Below are positions 24,739 to 34,732 of a stretch of 64,000 bases of DNA, one piece after another. The DNA is from Bermanella marisrubri. GTDB lineage: Bacteria; Pseudomonadota; Gammaproteobacteria; Pseudomonadales; Oceanobacteraceae. The translations under genes were made by a program, and so were the position numbers. The notes beneath the pieces were generated by a model. It saw only the letters and a program-made list of their open reading frames with translations, was not told the DNA's origin and did no database searches. The number at the start of each line of letters is the position of its first letter. Within the stretch, counting starts at the first letter, position 1. Location of the stretch: positions 1,329,001 through 1,393,000 of the forward strand of contig NZ_CP051183.1 in the NCBI RefSeq assembly GCF_012295615.1, written 5' to 3'.

Positions 24739-27381
24739 ATGAAAGATGCACAGCCAAAAGCCATATATCTTAAAGACTATGAGGCGCCTAAATTTACCGT
24801 CTTGCATACAGCCTTGACGTTCTTGATTGAGGAGGAGGCAACGGAAGTCCACTCTTTGCTTTCAATTCAAGGGGAAGCAGCAGGTGAATTAAAACTTAAC
24901 GGTCAAGCGTTAGAATTGGTATCGGTAGAGTTAGATGGTGGAGCGTTGAGTGAAGGCTCTGACTTTAGTGTTGATGATGATTTTTTAGTTATTCATCAAA
25001 TTCCTGCCCATTGTAAAGTCGCCATCAAGACAAGAATAAAGCCACAAGAAAATACCGCACTAGAGGGCCTATATAAGTCCGCGGGCATGTACTGTACGCA
25101 ATGTGAAGCAGAGGGTTTCCGTCGAATTACGTATTTTTTAGATCGCCCCGACGTTATGAGTATTTATGACGTTACCATCATTGCAGATAAATCAAAGTAT
25201 CCGGTACTTTTATCTAACGGTAACCTAGTTGAAAGCAAAGAATTAGAAGGTGGCAAACACTTAGCTCACTGGCACGATCCGCACAAAAAACCCTGTTATT
25301 TATTTGCATTGGTCGCAGGGGATTTACGCCATATCGAAGATCGATTTACCACCATGAGTGGAACCGACGTGACGTTGCGAATTTATGTCGAACCTCAGAA
25401 TATTGACAAGTGTGATTTTGCAATGGATGCCCTCAAGCGTTCAATGAAATGGGATGAAGAGCGCTATGGTCGAGAATACGATCTTGATATTTTTAATATC
25501 GTGGCGGTGGACGACTTTAATATGGGGGCGATGGAAAATAAAAGCCTTAACATTTTTAACTCGTCATGTGTGTTGGCTAACTCTGCCACCGCGACAGATA
25601 ACGCGTACAGTCGAATTGAAGCGATTGTAGCTCATGAATATTTTCATAACTGGAGTGGTAATCGGGTTACCTGTCGAGATTGGTTTCAGCTAAGTCTAAA
25701 AGAAGGTTTTACTGTATTTAGAGATTCACAATTTTCATCTGATATGAGTTCTCCTGTGGTAAAACGTATTGATGATGTGAATTTATTACGTACGGCCCAA
25801 TTTGCTGAGGACGCTGGTCCTATGGCGCATCCAATTCGTCCTGCGTCGTTTATCGAGATATCAAATTTCTATACTTTGACGATCTATGAAAAAGGCGCTG
25901 AAGTTGTGCGAATGATTCACAACTTATTAGGCGAAGACAAGTTCCGTGAAGGCTCTGATTTATATTTTCAACGTCATGACGGACAAGCGGTTACAACAGA
26001 AGAATTTGTTAAGGCAATGGAAGATGCTAGCGGCATTGACCTAACGCAATTTCGCAACTGGTACCATCAAGCAGGTACTCCGGAGCTGAGTGTAACGGAT
26101 CAGTTTGATGAAACCACCGGCGATTATAAATTATTCATTAAGCAAACCTGTCGACCAACGCCTGAATCGGATAAGAAAGAACCATTCCATATTCCTATGG
26201 CGCTAGGTTTGTTAGATGAAGAAGGTAACGACGCTCAAATTACGTTGAAGAGCGATGGCAAGTTTAATCAAAAGACACAGGTTTTGAGTATTACTGAACC
26301 TGAGCAAGAGTTTATTTTCTCAGGTTTTTCCGCCAAACCGACGCCGTCTTTGTTGAGAGACTTTAGTGCCCCAGTAAAACTGCATTATCCGTATACCCGT
26401 GAGCAACTGTTATTCCTCCTTGCTCATGATAGCGATGGTTTTAATCGTTGGGATGCAGGTCAAACATTGGCTACCGACATCGTTCTTGAGCTAAGCGAGC
26501 AGGTTCAAGCTGGTGAACCGTTAGAAGTTGACGACCGTTTGATAGAGACGTTTGAAAAGCTTCTGAAGGAAGACTCATCAGATAAAGCAATGCTTTGTAA
26601 AATGTTGTCGCTCCCCAGTTTGGCGTTCTTGATTGAGCAAAGTGTGCCCGCCAATGTACATGCTATTTACACGGCTCGCACATTTGTTCGTCAGACTTTA
26701 GCGAATCAGCTTCATGAAGCTTTCTTATCTTGCTATCAGCAAAATCATGATGATGAGCCATACAACTACAGTGCAGAGGGTACCGGTAAGCGCAGCTTGA
26801 AGAGCTTATGCTTGCATTATTTACTAGAGAGCGATCAGGGCGATTATTCGCAACTGGCTATAAGCCAATATCAGAACTCGGATAATCTTACGGATCAACA
26901 TGCTGCACTATCGGCCTTGGCGAATAGTCGTTTTCAGGTTCAGGCAAAAGCCTGTCTTGATGAGTTTTACGAAAAATGGCAACACGAACCCTTGGTCGTA
27001 AACTTGTGGTTAAGTATGTTGGCGGGCAGTGATCGCATCGATGGCGTTGAAGGTGTTGAAGAATTAATTGCTCATCCAGCGTTTGATATCAAAAATCCAA
27101 ACAAAGTACGCTCGGTAATCGGTGTATTTGCCGGACAAAATTTACGTCATTTCCATACACAGACTGGTGCAGGGTATGAGTGGCTTGCTGATAAGATAAT
27201 ACTGTTGGATCGATTAAATCCTCAAATTGCCGCTCGACTAGTGGGGCCGCTTACTAAGTGGCAGCGTATTGTAGGTGAAGGCGGTCAAAAAATGCGCAAT
27301 ACTTTGGCCCGTATTGAGTCTACCGAGAACTTGTCGAAAGATGTCTATGAGGTTGTCAGTAAAAGTCTTGTAGAATCATAA
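24739..27381 (+). CDS. pepN: Aminopeptidase N
   Basis: An 880-residue M1 metallopeptidase. The substrate-anchoring GAMENKSLN and the zinc motif HEYFHNW (His299, Glu300, His303), with the third ligand Glu322 in LSLKEG, agree with E. coli PepN to within two residues. The C-terminal helical domain has full length. It removes N-terminal residues from peptides in the cytoplasm. It is the last gene of the nadK operon and is followed by a terminator. Confidence 0.97.
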   Translation: MKDAQPKAIYLKDYEAPKFTVLHTALTFLIEEEATEVHSLLSIQGEAAGELKLNGQALELVSVELDGGALSEGSDFSVDDDFLVIHQIPAHCKVAIKTRIKPQENTALEGLYKSAGMYCTQCEAEGFRRITYFLDRPDVMSIYDVTIIADKSKYPVLLSNGNLVESKELEGGKHLAHWHDPHKKPCYLFALVAGDLRHIEDRFTTMSGTDVTLRIYVEPQNIDKCDFAMDALKRSMKWDEERYGREYDLDIFNIVAVDDFNMGAMENKSLNIFNSSCVLANSATATDNAYSRIEAIVAHEYFHNWSGNRVTCRDWFQLSLKEGFTVFRDSQFSSDMSSPVVKRIDDVNLLRTAQFAEDAGPMAHPIRPASFIEISNFYTLTIYEKGAEVVRMIHNLLGEDKFREGSDLYFQRHDGQAVTTEEFVKAMEDASGIDLTQFRNWYHQAGTPELSVTDQFDETTGDYKLFIKQTCRPTPESDKKEPFHIPMALGLLDEEGNDAQITLKSDGKFNQKTQVLSITEPEQEFIFSGFSAKPTPSLLRDFSAPVKLHYPYTREQLLFLLAHDSDGFNRWDAGQTLATDIVLELSEQVQAGEPLEVDDRLIETFEKLLKEDSSDKAMLCKMLSLPSLAFLIEQSVPANVHAIYTARTFVRQTLANQLHEAFLSCYQQNHDDEPYNYSAEGTGKRSLKSLCLHYLLESDQGDYSQLAISQYQNSDNLTDQHAALSALANSRFQVQAKACLDEFYEKWQHEPLVVNLWLSMLAGSDRIDGVEGVEELIAHPAFDIKNPNKVRSVIGVFAGQNLRHFHTQTGAGYEWLADKIILLDRLNPQIAARLVGPLTKWQRIVGEGGQKMRNTLARIESTENLSKDVYEVVSKSLVES

Positions 27382-27387
27382 AAATTC

Positions 27388-27429
27388 ATTCCCAGTGGCG
27401 TATTCGGTTGTATGCCTCTGGGAATTTTA
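27388..27429 (+). terminator. Terminator after pepN
   Basis: ATTCCCAG ... CTGGGAAT with an inner GGCGTA/TATGCC stem and a short T run, 6 bases after the pepN stop. Confidence 0.75.
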
Positions 27430-27495
27430 ATATGCTACAGCCATAACAAAAATAATAGGTCGGGAGTGGTACGCCTGTTTCACTCTCATTAGCAA

Positions 27496-27534
27496 CAGTC
27501 AAAGCTCGACTTTGACTGGAGGTATAATAAAAAA
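27496..27534 (+). promoter_or_regulatory. Hairpin abutting the ribosome-binding site of the DUF1329 gene
   Basis: A perfect 9-bp stem CAGTCAAAG-ctcga-CTTTGACTG (27496-27518) whose last base is the first G of GGAGG, 11 bases before the ATG at 27534. It could hold the Shine-Dalgarno partly closed or stabilise the 5' end of the mRNA. Confidence 0.5.
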
Positions 27535-28901
27535 TGAATAAAACCGGTCTAATCGTAACGACCTTGTGCTTGGCATTAAGTGCAACGTCCAGCAGCTTTG
27601 CCGCTGTCTCAAAGAAAGAGGCGGACAAGCTAAGAACTACATTAACACCTGTCGGAGCTGAACGAGCCGGCAACGCTGATGGTTCGATACCTCCTTGGCG
27701 TGGTGGCATTCAGTTTCCACCTGCAGACTATCGACAAGCAGGCCAGCATCACCCTGATCCTTTTCCAGAAGATGAGCCGCTTTTCGTTGTTACAGCAAAA
27801 AATATGGGCAAATATGAGCAGCATTTGACGGAAGGTCAAAAAGGCCTATTAAAGACCTATCCTAATACGTTTAAGATTCCTGTTTATGAAACCCGACGCA
27901 CTGGTGCCATGCCACAGTGGATTTACAACAATATCTATAAAAATGCGTTAAAGGCAGAATTAGTTGAGGGCGGCAATGGTATAAAAGACGCTGTCGGTGG
28001 CATTCCTTTTCCTATTCCGCAAAATGGTTTAGAAGTTATATGGAATCACAATACCCGCTGGCGTGGCCAATATGCGGTACGTCGCGCATCTGAAGTAGCA
28101 GTACAACCAGACGGTGACTACAGTCTGATCACTACCCAAGCAGAGATTGATTACAACTACTATCGCCGAGGCATTACTCCAGACCAACTTGATAATGTTT
28201 TAATTTATTACCTCTCTTTCACGAAATCTCCTGCACGCTTGGCTGGTGGTGCGGTGTTGGCTCATGAAACCATGAATCAAGTGAAAGAACCTCGACAAGC
28301 ATGGGGTTATAACGCTGGTCAGCGTCGTGTTCGCAAAGCACCAAACCTTGCTTACGATACGCCGGTAGCCGCTGCGGACGGTCTGCGTACTATCGACGAA
28401 ACAGATTTATACAATGGCTCTCCCGACCGCTACAACTGGAAGCTGAAGGGCAAACAAGAAGTATTCATTCCATATAATAACTATCGTTTAGGTTCTTCTG
28501 ATATCACGTACGATAACTTGCTTATGCCGGGACATATTAATCCGGAATACACTCGCTATGAGAAACATCGTGTATGGGTGCTCGAAGCTACTTTGAAACC
28601 AGGTCAGCGCCATATTTATCACAAGCGTGTATTCTATATTGATGAAGATAGCTGGGGTGCTGCCGTTATTGACCAATATGATGAGCGTGGTGAACTTTGG
28701 CGCGTCAGCATGGCCTATTTAAAAACCTACTACGAATTGCCAGCGGTTTGGACAGATATGGATGTGTTCCATGATTTGCAGTCTAGACGCTATCACATTC
28801 AAGGTATGGATAATGAAGAGCCTACAACCATTGACTTCTCTCAGGCGTCACCGGGCGATCGCTATTTCACTCCTCAGGAATTGCGTCGCCGCGGTCGTTA
28901 G
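27534..28901 (+). CDS. DUF1329 family periplasmic/outer-membrane protein
   Basis: A 455-residue protein with signal peptide (NKTGLIVTTLCLALSATSSSFA, cut before AVSKKEAD). DUF1329 hallmarks include LTPVGAERAGNADGSIPPWRGG, IPFPIPQNGLEVIWNHNTRWRG and HKRVFYIDEDSWGAAVIDQYDERGELWR. The family has a LolB-like fold and is usually found with DUF1302, a YCF48-like protein and an RND transporter in bacteria that use hydrocarbons, steroids or other hydrophobic substrates. Here the last two follow, but DUF1302 is absent from the window. A lipid-carrier role between the membranes is plausible but unproven. Confidence 0.88.
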   Translation: MNKTGLIVTTLCLALSATSSSFAAVSKKEADKLRTTLTPVGAERAGNADGSIPPWRGGIQFPPADYRQAGQHHPDPFPEDEPLFVVTAKNMGKYEQHLTEGQKGLLKTYPNTFKIPVYETRRTGAMPQWIYNNIYKNALKAELVEGGNGIKDAVGGIPFPIPQNGLEVIWNHNTRWRGQYAVRRASEVAVQPDGDYSLITTQAEIDYNYYRRGITPDQLDNVLIYYLSFTKSPARLAGGAVLAHETMNQVKEPRQAWGYNAGQRRVRKAPNLAYDTPVAAADGLRTIDETDLYNGSPDRYNWKLKGKQEVFIPYNNYRLGSSDITYDNLLMPGHINPEYTRYEKHRVWVLEATLKPGQRHIYHKRVFYIDEDSWGAAVIDQYDERGELWRVSMAYLKTYYELPAVWTDMDVFHDLQSRRYHIQGMDNEEPTTIDFSQASPGDRYFTPQELRRRGR

Positions 28902-28923
28902 GCTGTATATAACAATAATAATG

Positions 28924-28944
28924 GGCAATCTGTACAAGATTGCC
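28924..28944 (+). repeat. Intercistronic hairpin between DUF1329 and YCF48-like genes
   Basis: GGCAATCT-gtaca-AGATTGCC, a perfect 8-bp stem with no T run. It is more likely an mRNA-stabilising or attenuating structure than a full terminator. Confidence 0.45.
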
Positions 28945-28983
28945 TAACCTAAATTCACAATTTTTAAATTTTGGAGAACGAGC

Positions 28984-30195
28984 ATGCGATCACTGTATGC
29001 AGTGCCCGCTAATAGTCTTATATACGTGCGCCGAGTATTGGCGTCGATAATGCTGTTATGTTTTGCCAGTGTCAGTTTAACGGCCACGGCTGAGTGGAAA
29101 GACCCCCTTAATACACCAGCGATGGATACGCTTTTAGCCCATAACTCACTCTTACTCGATATTCATCTTGCAGGTGAACGTCTTGTTGCTGTGGGTGAAC
29201 GTGGACACATTATTTATAGCGATGACAATGGCTACACGTGGAAGCAGGCTCAAGTGCCGGTGATCACTACTCTTACAGCCGTTTACTTTGTCGACAATAA
29301 TACAGGCTGGGCAGTAGGTCATGATGCTGTCGTATTACACAGTAACGATGCCGGTCAAACATGGTCCAAGCAGTTTGATGGTTTTGTCGCGAACCAAAAA
29401 GTGTATGAGCAAGCCAAGGAAACCAAAGAAGCGCTTCAAGATGAACTAAACAAAGCAAACGTTATGGGTAATATGGAACGCATCGAAGACGTTGAGGAAC
29501 GCTTGGAACGTGCCACCTGGGCTATGGAAGATGCATTGTATGACTTAGAGTCAGAATCAACAAAACCGTTGCTGGACGTTTGGTTTAAAAATCAAAATGA
29601 AGGCTTCATTATCGGCGCGTACGGTATGGTTTTTAAAACACAAGATGGTGGTAAAACGTGGCGCGACTGGTCAACGAATATGGAAAACCCAAATCGATTC
29701 CACTATAACGCCATTGTGTCAGTAGATGATAATCGACTTATGATTGCTGGCGAAGCTGGCATGTTGCTGCGTTCAGAGAATGGTGGGCAAACTTTCGAGC
29801 AAACTTTTAGTCCGTACGATGGTTCGTTCTTTGGCATCATTAATTTAAAAAGCCAAAACGTGCAGCTAGCTTTTGGTTTGCGAGGCAATTTAGCGAGAAC
29901 CGATACGTTTGGATCGCGCTGGAAACTCATGAACACAGGCACAGAACAAAGCTTAATTGGTGGCACGGATCGAATGGGGCGTGTGGCCTATGTCGTGGGT
30001 AACGGTGGTTCGTTCACGAAAGGCATTGATTTAGGTCGTAAGTGGGAAAGCTACATCCGCGAGGGTCGCCATGGTGCAGCGTCAATCGTGGAGGCGCCCG
30101 CAGGACACTTTGTTATTGTCGGAGACAATGGTGTTGAGTTGCTTGAGAAAACAGGCGAGCGCATCGATGCAACCATCACCAGTGTAGAAGGCTAG
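28984..30195 (+). CDS. YCF48/BNR-repeat periplasmic protein
   Basis: A 403-residue protein with a long signal sequence (residues 1-38, VLASIMLLCFASVSLTATA) and a beta-propeller of YCF48/BNR repeats: IIYSDDNGYTWKQ, VLHSNDAGQTWSKQ, VFKTQDGGKTWRDW, LLRSENGGQTFEQ. A charged helical insert (residues ~138-180, EQAKETKEALQDELNKANV) interrupts the propeller. In plants and cyanobacteria YCF48 helps assemble photosystem II; in heterotrophs the homologue travels with RND transporters and DUF1329 and probably serves as an accessory periplasmic scaffold. It starts after GGAG and is 9 bases ahead of the RND gene. Confidence 0.87.
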   Translation: MRSLYAVPANSLIYVRRVLASIMLLCFASVSLTATAEWKDPLNTPAMDTLLAHNSLLLDIHLAGERLVAVGERGHIIYSDDNGYTWKQAQVPVITTLTAVYFVDNNTGWAVGHDAVVLHSNDAGQTWSKQFDGFVANQKVYEQAKETKEALQDELNKANVMGNMERIEDVEERLERATWAMEDALYDLESESTKPLLDVWFKNQNEGFIIGAYGMVFKTQDGGKTWRDWSTNMENPNRFHYNAIVSVDDNRLMIAGEAGMLLRSENGGQTFEQTFSPYDGSFFGIINLKSQNVQLAFGLRGNLARTDTFGSRWKLMNTGTEQSLIGGTDRMGRVAYVVGNGGSFTKGIDLGRKWESYIREGRHGAASIVEAPAGHFVIVGDNGVELLEKTGERIDATITSVEG

Positions 30196-30204
30196 GGGAA
30201 TACA

Positions 30205-32619
30205 ATGTCAGTTAAAGATTTACCAAATACCGAGCCAGAGCATTACATTACAACACCGAAAGCTGAGCCATGGTTAGAACGCTTAGTATTCGGAAACCGT
30301 GGTGTATTTTTACTGGTGCTTTTATTGCTTACAGCATTTTTGGGCTTCAACGCTTCGAAAGTGGGTCTGGACTCTCGTTCCGAGAAATACATTCCGTTAG
30401 AGCATGAATACATAAAAAATCACTTGCGTCATGCTAATGATTTGAGCAGTGGTTTGAACAACGTCAAGGTAGTGGTTGAAGCCAAGCAAGGTGATATTTT
30501 CAATGCCGAGTACATGGAAACCCTTCGCCAAATCAATGACGAGATTTTCTTCATTAATGGATCTAATCGCTCCAAACTAAAATCTTTATGGACGCCAAAT
30601 GTGCGCTGGACCGAAGTAACTGAGCAAGGTTTCCAGGGAGGCCCAGTGATTCCTGCCACTTATAATGGTAGTGACGAGAGTATCGAGCAATTACGTGAAA
30701 ACATTTTAAAATCAGGACAGGTTGGTCGTTTAGTTGCGAATAACTTCCAATCAACCATGATTGATGTGCCTTTATACGAAACCGATCCTGAAACAGGTGA
30801 GCCACTGGATCCGAAAAAATTGTCGGAAGCGTTAGAAGAAAAGGTGCGCGATAAATACGCTAGTGACAAAATTGCTATTCATATTATCGGTTTCCCTAAG
30901 AAAATGGCTGACCTAATGGAAGGTGCATACAATGTTGCCTTGTTCTTCTTGGGTGCAATTGCTATTACGGCTGTATTGCTATTTGTCTATAGTCGCTGTT
31001 TGCGCGGTACCTTGATTCCGGTCGTTTGTTCTTTCATTGCGGTTATCTGGCAGTTAGGTCTACTGAATCTTATTGGGTTTGGAATTGACCCTTACTCTAT
31101 GTTGGTACCCTTCTTAGTGTTCGCCATCGGTATCAGTCACGGTGTGCAAATTATAAATGGTATCGCCATCGAAGCGGGTAAAGGTGCAGGCAAAGAAATG
31201 TCAGCACGTTTAGCCTTCCGGGGTTTATATGTACCTGGCATGTTGGCATTACTGTCTGATGCGATTGGCTTTTTAACACTGCTGTTCATTCAGATTACGG
31301 TTATTCGCGAACTAGCCATTGCTGCGTCAATCGGTGTTGCCGTGATTATCGTGACCAACTTAATTCTATTACCACTTTTGATGTCTTATGTAGGTATCAG
31401 TCGTAGTGGTGTGAATCATGCCGAAAAAGTTGAGAAATCAGAGCCTGTACTTTGGAAAATCATTGCTAAGTTCACTCAGTCGACCGTTGCAGTGCCGGCG
31501 ATCTTAGTGGCGATTGCATTAGCTGTTGTGGGCGTGATTGGTAGCCAAGACCTTAAGATTGGCGATCTAGACAAAGGCGCCCCAGAGCTTCGTCAGGATT
31601 CTCGTTACAATCAAGATAATGCCTACGTAGTAGATAATTACTCAACGAGTTCTGATGTGTTAGTGATTATGGCTGAAACGCCTCGTGAGCAATGTGCAAG
31701 TTTTGAAGCCTTGGATGCAATGGACCGATTAATGTGGACCATGGAAAACGTCAAAGGCGTACAGTCGACTGTATCCCTAGTATCTGTCAGTAAGCTTGTG
31801 ACCAAGGGCATGAACGAGGGTAACCCGAACTGGTCTGCATTATCTCGGAACCAAAATATTTTGAACTCAAGTATTCAGCGTGCACCTAGCGGTATGCTTA
31901 ACACCGATTGCTCTATGGTTCCGGTTTTAATATTTTTGAATGATCACAAGGCAGAAACGCTAGAGCGTGCCGTGAACGCCGCTTCTGAATTTGCAGCCGA
32001 ATATGAGAACAACGAAGCCGTTCAGTTTAAGTTGGCGTCAGGTAATGCCGGTGTTGAAGCCGCGACGAACCAAGTCATCGAAAAAGCACAGACACTGATG
32101 CTGATTTTCGTTTATATCGTTGTTTCGGCGCTGTGTTTCATGACATTCCGTTCGGTGCGTGCAGTTATTTGTATCATTACGCCTTTAGCACTGACTTCTA
32201 TATTGTGTCAGGCCTTAATGGCCCAGCTGGGTATCGGTGTTAAGGTGGCCACATTGCCGGTAATCGCTTTAGGCGTAGGTATCGGTGTGGACTATGGTAT
32301 TTATATTTACAGTCGTCTTGAGGCTTGGCTGATCGAAGGCAAAAGCCTGCATGATGCGTACTTCCAGACGCTTAAAACCACAGGTAAAGCCGTGAGCTTC
32401 ACTGGTTTGACGTTGGCCATCGGTGTGGGCACTTGGATTTGGTCGCCCATTAAGTTCCAAGCGGACATGGGCGTCTTGCTAACATTCATGTTTATTTGGA
32501 ATATGATTGGTGCCTTGCTGCTATTGCCAGCACTTGCACGCTATGTGCTCAGACCAGAACGTATTATCGCTAAGCATATAGCTAAGCACGGTGACAACAA
32601 GCCGGCTGAGAATTTTTAG
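30205..32619 (+). CDS. RND/MMPL-type transporter
   Basis: An 804-residue RND-superfamily exporter with internal duplication: TM1 at ~30-48 (GVFLLVLLLLTAFLGF), a large periplasmic domain to ~235, TM2-6 at ~238-395, then a repeat from ~430. SSD-like features include MLVPFLVFAIGISHGVQIINGIA in the first half and LPVIALGVGIGVDYGIYIYSRL in the second, which holds the conserved Asp pair region. Such MMPL-like proteins move lipids or hydrophobic compounds across the inner membrane. The DUF1329 and YCF48 genes upstream suggest a trans-envelope route with these as periplasmic partners. The substrate is unknown. Confidence 0.88.
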   Translation: MSVKDLPNTEPEHYITTPKAEPWLERLVFGNRGVFLLVLLLLTAFLGFNASKVGLDSRSEKYIPLEHEYIKNHLRHANDLSSGLNNVKVVVEAKQGDIFNAEYMETLRQINDEIFFINGSNRSKLKSLWTPNVRWTEVTEQGFQGGPVIPATYNGSDESIEQLRENILKSGQVGRLVANNFQSTMIDVPLYETDPETGEPLDPKKLSEALEEKVRDKYASDKIAIHIIGFPKKMADLMEGAYNVALFFLGAIAITAVLLFVYSRCLRGTLIPVVCSFIAVIWQLGLLNLIGFGIDPYSMLVPFLVFAIGISHGVQIINGIAIEAGKGAGKEMSARLAFRGLYVPGMLALLSDAIGFLTLLFIQITVIRELAIAASIGVAVIIVTNLILLPLLMSYVGISRSGVNHAEKVEKSEPVLWKIIAKFTQSTVAVPAILVAIALAVVGVIGSQDLKIGDLDKGAPELRQDSRYNQDNAYVVDNYSTSSDVLVIMAETPREQCASFEALDAMDRLMWTMENVKGVQSTVSLVSVSKLVTKGMNEGNPNWSALSRNQNILNSSIQRAPSGMLNTDCSMVPVLIFLNDHKAETLERAVNAASEFAAEYENNEAVQFKLASGNAGVEAATNQVIEKAQTLMLIFVYIVVSALCFMTFRSVRAVICIITPLALTSILCQALMAQLGIGVKVATLPVIALGVGIGVDYGIYIYSRLEAWLIEGKSLHDAYFQTLKTTGKAVSFTGLTLAIGVGTWIWSPIKFQADMGVLLTFMFIWNMIGALLLLPALARYVLRPERIIAKHIAKHGDNKPAENF

Positions 32620-32636
32620 CCTCAAATTGTCACTTC

Positions 32637-32672
32637 AACGCCCAGTATGGCTTAGCTATACTGGGCGTTTTT
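32637..32672 (+). terminator. Terminator after the RND gene
   Basis: Perfect 12-bp stem AACGCCCAGTAT / ATACTGGGCGTT with a 9-base loop, followed by TTTG. Confidence 0.9.
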
Positions 32673-32694
32673 GTATGAGCGAGAAGCCAATACA

Positions 32695-33366
32695 GTGTCA
32701 ATCGATATTGTTTATGAGCATCAAGACTGGATTCTGGTTAATAAACCAGAGGGCGTAGATTTTCACAGTCAAAATGGCGAGGTTGGATTTCATCGACAGC
32801 TTTGTGACCAGTTAGGTTTTAACGTTTTTCCGGTGCATAGGTTAGATAAAGCGACATCTGGGTTATTGTTGTTTGCCAAAAGCCAAGATGCCTGCCGTGG
32901 GCTGGTTGAGCTATTTAGTCAACGCAAAGTTGAAAAATACTATTTGGCGATTGTTAGCAATAAGCTTAAGAAAAAACAGGGGAAAGTCTTTGGCGACATG
33001 GTAAAAAGCCGTAATGGTAGTTACAAGTTGACGCAAGAGCGCCGTAATCCAGCATTCACCCAATTTCTTAGCCAAGCGCTAAAGCCGGGTTACCGGTTGG
33101 CTTTACTGAAACCAAAAACAGGTAAAACACATCAGTTACGAGTGGCAATGAAAAGCTTGGGCTCGGCCATTGTTGGGGATCAGCGATATGGAGGTGAATC
33201 TGCAAATCGACTCTATTTGCATGCCTACGCGCTAAAGTTTGACTGGCAGGGGCGAGACTATTGCTTTCAGTATTTACCGCATTCTGGTGAAATGTTCTTT
33301 GGGCAAGAGTTTGATCAAGTTATGGAGTTGTATGCCGTACCTTGGGATCTCAAATGGCCAAGCTAA
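32695..33366 (+). CDS. RluA-like pseudouridine synthase (TIGR01621 type)
   Basis: A 224-residue pseudouridine synthase: ILVNKPEGVDFHSQ, the catalytic HRLDKATSGLLLFAKS with its essential Asp, and PKTGKTHQLRVAMKSLGSAIVGD. It lacks an S4 domain and is more distant from RluA than the gene at ~15 kb. It fits a gammaproteobacterial subgroup whose RNA target is not known. A start at GTG 32695 is preferred, because the longer frame begins at a TTG inside the terminator. It lies between a strong terminator and the thiolase gene. Confidence 0.82.
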   Translation: MSIDIVYEHQDWILVNKPEGVDFHSQNGEVGFHRQLCDQLGFNVFPVHRLDKATSGLLLFAKSQDACRGLVELFSQRKVEKYYLAIVSNKLKKKQGKVFGDMVKSRNGSYKLTQERRNPAFTQFLSQALKPGYRLALLKPKTGKTHQLRVAMKSLGSAIVGDQRYGGESANRLYLHAYALKFDWQGRDYCFQYLPHSGEMFFGQEFDQVMELYAVPWDLKWPS

Positions 33367-33428
33367 TTGGATCAAAGCGGTAATGCTGCTAATCTCATAT
33401 TTCTTTAAATTTTATCGTTGGAGTTTGT

Positions 33429-34715
33429 ATGTCGTTTCCGAAAAAAGTAGCCATCGTTGCTGCTAACCGAATTCCGTTTGCTAAATCTAATACAGCTTAT
33501 TTCGGTGTTAGTAATCAACAAATGTTGACGGCCGCTATTCAAGGCTTGGTTGAGAAGAACAAATTAAAGGGTGAACGTCTTGGTGAAGTGGTTGCAGGTG
33601 CAGTAATGAAGCACAGCCAAGACTTTAACCTTGTTAGAGAAAGCGTCTTGGATACAGAGCTATGCGCTTCGACACCTTGTACCGATCTACAACAAGCATG
33701 TGGTACAGGTTTGCAATCGTTTATTACCGTGGCTAACAAGATCGCTTTGGGTCAGATTGAATCTGGTATTGCTGGTGGCGTGGATACGACCAGTGATGCA
33801 CCTATTGCGGTTAGTGATAAGTTTCATGCCATGCTAATGAAGCTGAATAAGGCGAAAACTACAGGCGAGCGATTAAAAATTCTTGCTTCATTTAGACCAA
33901 GTTTCTTAGCCCCCAAATTACCGCGCAACGGAGAGCCAAGAACAGGCTTAAGTATGGGGGGACATACTGAGCTAACCGCCAAACGTTGGCAAATTCCTCG
34001 TCAAGAGCAGGACAAAATGGCCTATGAGAGTCATCAAAAATTGAATGCTGCTTACGAGCGTGGCTTCATGGATGACCTGATAACGGCATTCAATGGATTG
34101 GATAAGGACAACCTACTGCGTCCAGATACAAAGGTTGAAAAACTGGCCATGTTAAAACCGGCCTTCGATAGAGAAACGGGGTCTTTAACTGCGGGGAATA
34201 GTTCAGCACTCACAGATGGTGCCTCTGCAGTTCTATTGGCTACAGAAGAATGGGCAAAGGAACGTGGTTTACCAGTGCTTGCTTATCTAACAGATTATGA
34301 AACGGCCGCCGTTGATTTTATCGGTAAAGATTCTGATTACGAAGATGACCTATTATTAGCACCGGCTTATGCGGTCCCACGAATGTTGCAGCGTAATAAT
34401 TTGAGTCTTCAAGACTTCGATTTTTATGAAATTCATGAGGCGTTCGCAGCTCAAGTGCTGGCGACTTTAAAAGCTTGGAGTGAAGATGAGTTTTGTCAGC
34501 AACGCTTAGGCTTAGATAAAGCTTTAGGTGAAATTGATAAGTTAAAACTAAATGTTAATGGCAGCTCTTTAGCGACCGGTCATCCGTTTGCTGCAACAGG
34601 CGGACGCATCTTGGGTAATTTGGCAAAACTATTGAATGAAAAGGGTAGCGGTCGCGGCCTTATCAGTATCTGTGCCGCTGGTGGCCAAGGCGTGGTCGCC
34701 ATTCTTGAGAAGTAG
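33429..34715 (+). CDS. Acetyl-CoA C-acyltransferase (thiolase)
   Basis: A 428-residue thiolase. Active-site Cys91 is in DLQQACGTGLQ, EIHEAFAAQ and GHPFAATGGRI hold the catalytic histidines, and ICAAGGQGVV contains the second cysteine. The length is near that of FadI (436 aa), longer than biosynthetic AtoB (~393), with an insert at ~130-175. It most likely cleaves 3-ketoacyl-CoA in beta-oxidation, though acetoacetyl-CoA synthesis cannot be excluded. There is no fadJ next to it; TGGAG precedes the ATG. Confidence 0.9.
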   Translation: MSFPKKVAIVAANRIPFAKSNTAYFGVSNQQMLTAAIQGLVEKNKLKGERLGEVVAGAVMKHSQDFNLVRESVLDTELCASTPCTDLQQACGTGLQSFITVANKIALGQIESGIAGGVDTTSDAPIAVSDKFHAMLMKLNKAKTTGERLKILASFRPSFLAPKLPRNGEPRTGLSMGGHTELTAKRWQIPRQEQDKMAYESHQKLNAAYERGFMDDLITAFNGLDKDNLLRPDTKVEKLAMLKPAFDRETGSLTAGNSSALTDGASAVLLATEEWAKERGLPVLAYLTDYETAAVDFIGKDSDYEDDLLLAPAYAVPRMLQRNNLSLQDFDFYEIHEAFAAQVLATLKAWSEDEFCQQRLGLDKALGEIDKLKLNVNGSSLATGHPFAATGGRILGNLAKLLNEKGSGRGLISICAAGGQGVVAILEK

Positions 34716-34732
34716 AGCGCCATCAAGCTATG

